From Pseudomonadota bacterium (GTDB lineage Bacteria; Pseudomonadota; Gammaproteobacteria; Acidiferrobacterales; Acidiferrobacteraceae), in the NCBI GenBank assembly GCA_021797365.1, contig JAJZZU010000197.1:1-5572 (forward strand): 5,572 nucleotides of DNA, written 5' to 3'. Below, one piece after another: positions 1 through 5,572 of this stretch; position 1 is the first letter of the stretch, and the number at the start of each line of letters is the position of its first letter. The translations under genes and the position numbers were made by a program. The notes under the pieces are model-generated. The model had not been told where the DNA came from. It ran no database searches and worked only from the letters and a program-made list of their open reading frames with translations.

Positions 1-3000
1 GGGGCGGCGGCCGCCGATGACGCGGGCTTCGTCGAGGCCTTTCGTCAACAGCGATCGCTGTTTCAAGCGGCGCTGTTGAAGTGGCTGAAGGGTGTCGCCG
101 ATGAGGAAAGCCGGCGCAGCCTGCCGGACCTCGTGCGCGGCTGGCGCGCATACGTCGCGTTCGCGCCCCTCGCCCAGTGTCTGTGGGTGGCCGAGGCATT
201 TCTGCGGCTTTTGATCGATGCACCCGATCCGCGCGTCGAGGACAAGAAACTGATCTCGCGCCTCGACCAACTTCTCAAGCGTTTTGCCGACGGCCAGGAT
301 CGGGGCGGCAGCCGTAGCGCCTGCGAGCGATTGACGCGCGACATGCTATTTGTGCTGCGCGAGGGTGTATCGTCCGATCCCGTAATCACGGCCGTCCGTG
401 AGGCCTTCGGTCTCGCGGGGCCGGCCCCTGATGAGTCCACCGAGGTCTCCATGGCCGCGCTGCGGTCGATTGCGAGCGCGCTGAGTCAGGAGATCGCGCA
501 GGCGCAGTCGTTGCTGTCGCGCTGCTTCGATCCGCACGAAACGACAGACGATGCCAATGGCCAGCTGGTGCTGCTGCTCGACAAGATGGCCAAGACCTTC
601 GCGACCCTCGAGGTCGCACCGCTGGGTGGACTGGCCGCGGCGATCGCTGAGGCCTGCCGGGCGCTGGCCGACGGGCGTCTCCAAAAGTCCGGGGCCGTGG
701 CCATGGCCCTGGCCCAGGGGCTTTTGCAGATCGAGAGCGCGGCGCGCGAGATCCCTTATGGGGCCTCCGGTTGGCGGCTGGGGATCGACGAACAGACGCG
801 GGTGTTGGTGAATCTCGCATCGCTGCCGGACACGAGCGGCATGGAGGTCTCCGAGGGGCCCCTGTCGGCGCAGGACAGGCGCCAGCTGGTGGGGGCGGTG
901 TCCACCGAGATCCGTGCCAATCTCGCGCGTATCGAGGAGGCCTTCCTGGCATTTGTCGCCTCTCCGCGGGATCGCGAGGGATTGGCGGAGGTGCCGACCC
1001 TGGCGGCGCAGGTCGAGGCGGCCTTCCAGGTGCTCGAGGAGGAGCCCGCCTCTGATCTGGCGCGTGCCCTCCATGGGGCCCTGAACCGTCTGGCGCAGGG
1101 CCATTTGGCCCCCGGCGGGGCGTTTGCCGAGGCCCTGGCCGCCGCGGTCGCCGGTCTCGAGGCGCATGTCAACGGACTGGAGCGCGGCCGTCCCTTGCGT
1201 CCCGCGGAGCTTACCGACCTGGCGCGACCCTTGAACGAGATCGTGCGCGAAGAGCCCGCCCGTGAGGCCGTGCCGCCTCAGGCGCCGGCGGTGGCGGGCC
1301 CACAGCTCGCCATAGATCCTGAGATCCTGCCGGTATTTCTCGAGGACGCGCATCAGGCAGTAGCGCAGCTCGATGAGGCGTTGTCGGCGTGGCGTGCCGA
1401 CTTGTCCGATGAAAACGCCGTGACCGTCGCGCGCCGCGCGTTTCATACCCTGAAGGGTAGCGGACGCATGGTGGAGGCCGGTGAGATTGCCGAGCTCTCC
1501 TATGATGCCGAGACGCTCTTGAACAAGATCCGCGCCCGCGAACAGGCCGTCAGCCCTGCCGCGCTCACCTGGGTGGCGCGCGCCCATGAGGTGGTACGGG
1601 ATTGGGTGGCGGCCGTGGAGCAGGGCCAAGGACTCCCGGAGATGGCGGTCGTTCGCGATGCCCTCCAGGCCTTGGCGGCGGGGCGCGAGCCATCCCCGGC
1701 AACGCCCGTGCCGGACACGGCCGCGGGCCCCATCACTCTGCTGGCCGAGGGCGATGGCGTCGTGGTGCTGTCCGGCGAGGGCGCGGCCTGCGGCGACGAG
1801 ATCCTGGTCCCGGGCGACGAGGGATTGGATGGCGTCGCACACACCGCCTCGCCGCCCCACGCGTCACCGCTTTTTGCCGATCCCTTGCTGCGCGATATCT
1901 TCGTCGCCGAGACGCGCGACCACCTGCGCGTGTTGGCGGCCGTGCTCGCCGATGGCCCTCAACATCCGGTGTCAGCCGATCTATTGCGCGCCGTGCATAC
2001 GATGCAGGGAAGCGCCCGTTCCGTGGCGCTCCTGGCCATGGCCGACTCATGCGCCGGTCTGGAGCGTTGCCTTCAGGCCCGCGAGATCGATCAAAAACCG
2101 CTCGGGACCGAGGCTGCCGACCTCTTGGGGTGCCTAGCGGTCGCCATCGAGGGCGTGCTCGCCGCCCTGGGCGACAACGGCGATCCGGACGCGCCGCTTG
2201 CGGCCCTTGCGGAACGTCTGGACGCGCTCACGCGGGAGGGGCTGCCGCACCCCGGGCTCACCTGGTGGCAAAAGAATCTGGCGTTGCAGGAGGGGGTGCG
2301 CGAGGCTGTACCCGGGGAGTCCGATGGACAGGGCGTACCCGAGGGCGCGGTGGTAAGCGCCCTACCCGGGGAACGCTCGGGGAGTCCGATCGAGGCCCTT
2401 CAGTCCGCCGACCCGGTGGTATTTCCCGGAGCGGATGCGCCGTACGAGGCGATCGACCCCGAGCTGCGCGCCATTTTTCGCGACGAGGCGCGCGATCTTC
2501 TGGACAGCCTGGAGGCGGCCCTTGGCCAGTGGCGGGAATACCGGGACCGCGACGACCTGCTCGATGCGCTAAAGCGGGTCCTGCACACCTTGAAGGGCGG
2601 CGCACGCATGTGCGGGGCCGCGCGCATGGGCGATGTGGCGCATGCAACAGAAGACCTCCTGCGCCGAGTCGAGGACGGCGAACAGCCACGCGACGAGCGG
2701 CTGTTTGCCTTGTTGGATGCCGCTGCCGAACATCTGGGTGGGCTCTATAACGCCTTCGTGTCGGGCCGCGATGTCCTGGGCGAGGACATCACGCGGGCCT
2801 TGATGGCGAGCTTGTCGGCGGACAATCCGCCCGATGGGGGGTTTGTCGCGCCGCCTCCGGTTCCCGTACCGGCAGCGGCGCCAGCCGCCACCATCGTGGC
2901 GTCGCCGGCGCTAAACGACCCCGCCGAGGATCTCTTCAAGGCCGAGGCGGCCAGTCAGGTGCGCGTGCATACGGCGCTTCTCGACCGGTTGGTAGCCTAT

Positions 3001-4755
3001 GCCGGAGAGGTCAGTATCGCGCGGGCCCGCATGGAGCAGCAGATCTTCAGCTTGAAAGGGCATCTGGCGGAGCTAAACGGCAACGTCAAGCGTTTCCGGG
3101 ACCAGGTCCGTGAACTCGAGATCCAGGCCGAGTCCCAGATCGTGTCGCGCGCGCGCATCGACGAGGGCAATGTCGCCCCGGATTTCGATCCCCTGGAGTT
3201 CGATCGCTACTCGCGACTCCAGCATCTGTCGCGAGGTCTGACCGAGAACCTGCACGATTTGATCACCGTGCACGGCACGCTCGATGCCGTGGCAAGTCAG
3301 GCGGAGGCCGTCCTTCAGCAGCAGGCGCGTGTGAATACCGAGCTTCAAGAGGGGCTCATGCGTACGCGCATGGTGCGATTCGCCACCCAGGCCCACAGGT
3401 TACGGCAGATCGTCCGGCAGACGGCGCGCGAGCTCAATAAACGCGCCGAGCTTGTCCTGGCCGCTGCCGATGTCGAGCTCGACCGCCACCTGTTGGAACG
3501 TATGATCGGCCCGTTCGAACACATGATCCGCAATGCCATCGACCACGGGTTGGAGCCCGCCGCGGAACGGGAGCGTCTCGGAAAGCGTCCAGTGGGCACT
3601 ATTACCATACAGGCCGTACAGGAGAGCGGGGAGATCGTGATCCGGGTGTCGGATGATGGCGCCGGGCTCAATGTCGAGCGCATACGCGCCAAGGCCATCG
3701 AGCGCAAGCTCGTGCCGACGGCGGCACTGGTCAGCGATGAGCAGGTCATGCAGTTCATCCTGCTGCCCGGTTTCTCGACCGCCGCTAGGATCACCCATCT
3801 GTCGGGTCGTGGCGTCGGCATGGATGTCGTGCATAGCGAGGTCAAGAAGTTGGGAGGCGCGATCAGCGTCGACACCCAGGCTGGCCGGGGAACGACCTTC
3901 GTCATCCGGTTGCCGCTCACGCTGTCGATCACCCAGGCGCTGATGGTGGGGTGCGGCGATCAGATGTTTGCGATCCCGCTTGCTGCGATCGTCAATATCG
4001 TGGAGGCGCCGGCCGGGGCGATCATGGAGGCGCTGGCCGGCGACCACCCGAATCTGCGCTACGGGGGCCGCGACTACCCGTTCATGGATCTCGGGGCGCG
4101 CCTCGGTATCCCTCGCGGAGGTGTCTGGCCGCGCAAGTTGCCGGTGCTGCTGCTGCGGCTTGATACGCGGGAGGTCGCAGTCGGGGTGGATAGCCTGTTT
4201 GGGACGCGCGAGATTGTGGTCAAGTCCCTCGGCCCGCAACTAGGCGAGATCCGCGGGCTTTTCGGGGCGACCATCATGGGAGATGGGCGCGTACTGCTGA
4301 TTCTCGACATCCCGGCACTATGGAACGAAGCCGAGGGCCTGCGTGTCAACACGATCGCCGCCGAGGCACCGGCCGTGGAACGACCGTATGTCCTGGTCGT
4401 CGATGATTCCCTGACCGTGCGCAAGGTCACGACCCGCTTCCTGCAAAAGCAGGGTTATGATGCCGCGACCGCGAAGGATGGCATCGAGGCCCTGGAACAG
4501 CTGCGCGATCGTATCCCGGATGTCATGCTCGTGGATATCGAGATGCCGCGTATGGACGGCTACGAGCTCACAGCGCGGGTGCGCGCCGACACGCGTCTGC
4601 GCCATGTCCCGATCGTCATGATCACGTCGCGCTCGGGTCGCAAGCACCGTGAACATGCCATGGCGCTCGGCGTCGACGTCTATCTTGGGAAGCCGTACCA
4701 GGAGGAGGATCTGCGCCAGGAGATCGAGGGATTGTTGCGACGGGGCCATTCATGA
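1..4755 (+). CDS. chpA: ChpA/PilL-family hybrid chemotaxis histidine kinase (5' partial)
   Basis: This is the cytoplasmic CheA-type kinase of the Pil-Chp type IV pilus system. The frame is open from base 1, so the gene starts upstream; the TTG at 76 is an internal Leu. Residues below count from base 1. Residues 1-400 are helical and His-less, resembling the ChpA N-terminal modules. Three Hpt domains follow: about 439-545 (HTLKGSGRM, His482), 623-730 (HTMQGSARS, His666, with Gln in place of the usual Lys) and 818-925 (HTLKGGARM, His862). Pro/Ala/Gly-rich linkers separate them. Residues 977-1160 form a long dimerisation region ending near LMRTRMVRF. The ATPase has an N box (HMIRNAIDHG, Asn1178), G1 (DDGAGL, 1218-1223), LLPGFS and G2 (GRGVGMD, 1269-1275). 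A CheW-like domain spans 1307-1441. The receiver (1463-1580) has Asp1468/Asp1469, phospho-acceptor Asp1512, Thr1542 and Lys1564. All kinase and receiver catalytic residues are present. From memory, P. aeruginosa ChpA is longer (about 2,470 residues, more Hpt domains). The family call is secure; chpA versus pilL is a naming choice. Confidence 0.95.
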   Translation, partial: GAAAADDAGFVEAFRQQRSLFQAALLKWLKGVADEESRRSLPDLVRGWRAYVAFAPLAQCLWVAEAFLRLLIDAPDPRVEDKKLISRLDQLLKRFADGQDRGGSRSACERLTRDMLFVLREGVSSDPVITAVREAFGLAGPAPDESTEVSMAALRSIASALSQEIAQAQSLLSRCFDPHETTDDANGQLVLLLDKMAKTFATLEVAPLGGLAAAIAEACRALADGRLQKSGAVAMALAQGLLQIESAAREIPYGASGWRLGIDEQTRVLVNLASLPDTSGMEVSEGPLSAQDRRQLVGAVSTEIRANLARIEEAFLAFVASPRDREGLAEVPTLAAQVEAAFQVLEEEPASDLARALHGALNRLAQGHLAPGGAFAEALAAAVAGLEAHVNGLERGRPLRPAELTDLARPLNEIVREEPAREAVPPQAPAVAGPQLAIDPEILPVFLEDAHQAVAQLDEALSAWRADLSDENAVTVARRAFHTLKGSGRMVEAGEIAELSYDAETLLNKIRAREQAVSPAALTWVARAHEVVRDWVAAVEQGQGLPEMAVVRDALQALAAGREPSPATPVPDTAAGPITLLAEGDGVVVLSGEGAACGDEILVPGDEGLDGVAHTASPPHASPLFADPLLRDIFVAETRDHLRVLAAVLADGPQHPVSADLLRAVHTMQGSARSVALLAMADSCAGLERCLQAREIDQKPLGTEAADLLGCLAVAIEGVLAALGDNGDPDAPLAALAERLDALTREGLPHPGLTWWQKNLALQEGVREAVPGESDGQGVPEGAVVSALPGERSGSPIEALQSADPVVFPGADAPYEAIDPELRAIFRDEARDLLDSLEAALGQWREYRDRDDLLDALKRVLHTLKGGARMCGAARMGDVAHATEDLLRRVEDGEQPRDERLFALLDAAAEHLGGLYNAFVSGRDVLGEDITRALMASLSADNPPDGGFVAPPPVPVPAAAPAATIVASPALNDPAEDLFKAEAASQVRVHTALLDRLVAYAGEVSIARARMEQQIFSLKGHLAELNGNVKRFRDQVRELEIQAESQIVSRARIDEGNVAPDFDPLEFDRYSRLQHLSRGLTENLHDLITVHGTLDAVASQAEAVLQQQARVNTELQEGLMRTRMVRFATQAHRLRQIVRQTARELNKRAELVLAAADVELDRHLLERMIGPFEHMIRNAIDHGLEPAAERERLGKRPVGTITIQAVQESGEIVIRVSDDGAGLNVERIRAKAIERKLVPTAALVSDEQVMQFILLPGFSTAARITHLSGRGVGMDVVHSEVKKLGGAISVDTQAGRGTTFVIRLPLTLSITQALMVGCGDQMFAIPLAAIVNIVEAPAGAIMEALAGDHPNLRYGGRDYPFMDLGARLGIPRGGVWPRKLPVLLLRLDTREVAVGVDSLFGTREIVVKSLGPQLGEIRGLFGATIMGDGRVLLILDIPALWNEAEGLRVNTIAAEAPAVERPYVLVVDDSLTVRKVTTRFLQKQGYDAATAKDGIEALEQLRDRIPDVMLVDIEMPRMDGYELTARVRADTRLRHVPIVMITSRSGRKHREHAMALGVDVYLGKPYQEEDLRQEIEGLLRRGHS
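2305..2385 (+). repeat. Degenerate 27-base tandem repeat in the Hpt2-Hpt3 linker
   Basis: Three in-frame units of nine codons start at 2305, 2332 and 2359. They encode AVPGESDGQ, GVPEGAVVS and ALPGERSGS. Each begins small residue, Val/Leu, Pro, and the DNA motif TACCC recurs at exact 27-base spacing (2309, 2336, 2363). The first and third units share TACCCGGGGA. The repeat lies in a flexible linker (about kinase residues 755-812) outside any folded domain, so copy number should be free to vary. The units are quite diverged, so this may be a decayed duplication or chance in low-complexity sequence. Confidence 0.5.
4752..4755 (+). promoter_or_regulatory. ATGA stop/start overlap between kinase and CheW-like gene
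   Basis: The kinase TGA (4753-4755) and the next gene's ATG (4752-4754) share bases in ATGA. No strong Shine-Dalgarno sits at normal spacing: GGGG at 4742-4745 is the best candidate, and GAGGG at 4726-4730 is too far away. Translation of the small gene is therefore probably coupled to termination of the kinase, which would tie adaptor output to kinase output. The overlap is seen directly; the coupling is inferred. Confidence 0.7.
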
Positions 4756-5207
4756 CCGACCTGCGCCATTACCTGCAGTTGCGGTTTGCCGGGCAGGTCT
4801 TTCTCATGCCCAACCTCCCGGACATCCTTGTTGAGCCGCGCGAGAATATGCAGGTCGAGCGCACCGGGCGGGCCGCGGCGCAGCGTACCGTCCAAGGCGT
4901 ATCGTGGCTTGCCTATGCCCTGGGGCCGGATTGGGCGCCGCTCCCTGAAAGCGGCTGGACGCGGGCGGTGTTCCTTGGGGTCGGCACGGCGCGGCCGGTC
5001 GGCCTCCTGGTGGATGATCTGCATCTCTTGCCGGCCGGCGATTTGCGTATCGCGCCGTTCACGCCGCTCGGGCCGGCACCGGTTCCCGGGCAGCATCTCT
5101 TCCCAGGGGCGGCGGTGGGCCGGAACGACCTGACTCTGGTGTTGGCGACCGACGCCGTGGCTTCTTATCTGCGCGCCTTGGAGGGTGACCATGGCCTTGG
5201 CCAGTGA
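4752..5207 (+). CDS. Divergent CheW-like protein of the Pil-Chp operon
   Basis: This 151-residue cytoplasmic protein has no signal peptide or membrane segment. Residues 5-38 look like the opening strands of a CheW domain (HYLQLRFAGQVFLMP). Residues 70-98 (RAVFLGVGTARPVGLLVDD, then HLL) match the CheW pattern in which a hydrophobic strand precedes a G-L-L-V-D segment. LTLVLATDAVASYL (127-140) resembles the closing strand and helix. The usual central motif, a G-x-x-x-x-R-G loop followed by L-P-x-x-D-L, is not recognisable; WLAYALGPDWAPL (52-64) occupies roughly that place. The length fits a single CheW domain. The ATG shares ATGA with the kinase stop, suggesting translational coupling, with only a weak GGGG (4742-4745) ahead of it. 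By position it probably helps dock the kinase to receptors or to another partner, but this is inference. Its role could differ from classical CheW, so I assign no symbol. Confidence 0.85.
   Translation: MTDLRHYLQLRFAGQVFLMPNLPDILVEPRENMQVERTGRAAAQRTVQGVSWLAYALGPDWAPLPESGWTRAVFLGVGTARPVGLLVDDLHLLPAGDLRIAPFTPLGPAPVPGQHLFPGAAVGRNDLTLVLATDAVASYLRALEGDHGLGQ
5180..5185 (+). promoter_or_regulatory. Shine-Dalgarno for the chpC-like gene
   Basis: GGAGGG, continuing as GGAGGGTGA, lies five bases before ATG 5191 and inside the 3' end of the preceding coding region. It is a near-ideal anti-16S match and decides the start of the third gene. It also suggests that ribosomes can load here independently as well as reinitiate after the stop at 5205-5207. 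Confidence 0.75.
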
Positions 5208-5572
5208 TCGTGTCCATGCCCTGTTGTTACCCGTTTGCGACCGTTACCTGTTGGTGCCAAGCGCGCTGGTCGCGGAGGTTGGGGTGGTGGAGAGGTTGAC
5301 GCCGCTCCCCTTGAGTCCGTCGTGGGTGCTGGGCGTGATGAGCTGGCGTTCACGACCCATTGCAGTGTGTGACCTGGGCCGTTTCTGGGGGCCGCCCGCC
5401 ACCATCGGGCCCAAGTCGCGGGTCGCGGTCTTTTATCCGCTCCCGGGCCGCGCGCCCACGGAATTTTTCGCGATCCTGACCAATGCCGAGCCCCAGTCGC
5501 GGACGATAGAGGCGCCCTCCGTGCTGCTCACCGATGAGGACGCCGTGCATCCCTATCTTGCGGTGTCGCTCG
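5191..5572 (+). CDS. chpC: ChpC-like CheW-domain adaptor (3' partial)
   Basis: The frame runs from ATG 5191 to the window edge without a stop, giving 127 complete codons. The protein begins MALASDRVHALLLPVCDRYL, the first CheW strand, followed by VPSALVAEV, a switch to the next strand. SPSWVLGVMSWRSRPIAVCDL (about residues 43-63) fits the CheW core, in which W-x-L-G-x-x-x-W-R precedes the strand normally ending in D-L. This W-L-G...W-R form is what I associate with ChpC rather than flagellar CheW. RVAVFYPLP and EFFAILTN look like the next strands. ChpC is one of two CheW-type adaptors in the P. aeruginosa Pil-Chp cluster, thought to couple receptors to ChpA. It overlaps the preceding gene by 17 bases and has a good Shine-Dalgarno at 5180-5185, which supports this start. 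ChpC is about 165-170 residues, so most of the gene is here. PilI or another CheW paralogue is the main alternative. Confidence 0.82.
   Translation, partial: MALASDRVHALLLPVCDRYLLVPSALVAEVGVVERLTPLPLSPSWVLGVMSWRSRPIAVCDLGRFWGPPATIGPKSRVAVFYPLPGRAPTEFFAILTNAEPQSRTIEAPSVLLTDEDAVHPYLAVSL

Noticed and set aside
76..78. TTG as the start codon of the kinase gene
   Set aside because: The frame is open upstream to base 1 and encodes sequence that continues the ChpA-like N-terminal region (FVEAFRQQRSLFQAALLKWL). No Shine-Dalgarno precedes the TTG, so it is an internal Leu codon.
346..1860. A 504-codon open frame on the minus strand, inside the kinase gene
   Set aside because: The opposite strand of a GC-rich gene often lacks stops. 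The translation is Arg/Gly/His-rich with no recognisable domain, while the + strand encodes clear Hpt motifs over part of this span.
1602..2750. A 382-codon + strand open frame in another phase
   Set aside because: The product is low-complexity Arg/Gly/Pro-rich sequence, typical of an out-of-frame reading of GC-rich DNA, and it overlaps Hpt2 and Hpt3 of the real frame.
3400..4239. A 279-codon minus-strand open frame opposite the ATPase and CheW-like domains
   Set aside because: The + strand here encodes highly conserved kinase boxes. The antisense product has no motif and is composed as expected for a complement reading.
4680..5192. A minus-strand open frame opposite the small CheW-like gene
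   Set aside because: The + strand frame has the operon-style ATGA start, ends just after the next gene's start, and shows CheW-like segments. The antisense product shows nothing recognisable.

Overview
The window is a short, densely coding stretch of a GC-rich genome (roughly two thirds G+C by eye). All three genes lie on the + strand and overlap head to tail. They are the distal part of a Pil-Chp chemosensory operon, the Che-like pathway that controls type IV pili, twitching and surface responses in many Gammaproteobacteria. ChpA-type architecture, a ChpC-like protein and high GC suggest a Gammaproteobacterium or close relative. Nothing in the sequence fixes the genus.

Layout: (1) 1-4755 is the 5'-truncated end of a giant hybrid CheA-type kinase (ChpA/PilL family), with 1,584 residues visible. 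In order it has degenerate Hpt-like modules, three His-containing Hpt domains joined by Pro/Ala/Gly-rich linkers, a CheA dimerisation and ATPase core, a CheW-like domain and a C-terminal receiver. (2) 4752-5207 is a 151-residue divergent CheW-like protein, joined to the kinase gene by an ATGA stop/start overlap. (3) 5191-5572 is the start of a ChpC-like CheW-domain adaptor. It overlaps gene 2 by 17 bases, has a strong internal Shine-Dalgarno, and is cut by the window edge.

Inferred joint function: a chemoreceptor (PilJ-like, outside the window) would be coupled through CheW-type adaptors to the kinase. The kinase phosphorylates its own Hpt histidines and passes phosphate to its receiver and to separate PilG/PilH-like regulators. 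No methylesterase gene (chpB) lies between the kinase and chpC, unlike in Pseudomonas aeruginosa; the small CheW-like gene sits there instead.

There is no non-coding stretch longer than a few bases, and I see no RNA gene, mobile element, CRISPR array, promoter or terminator. I do not see a previously undescribed system. The points most worth checking are the second CheW-like gene, the Lys-to-Gln change in the middle Hpt, the His-less N-terminal modules and a small degenerate 27-base tandem repeat in one linker.
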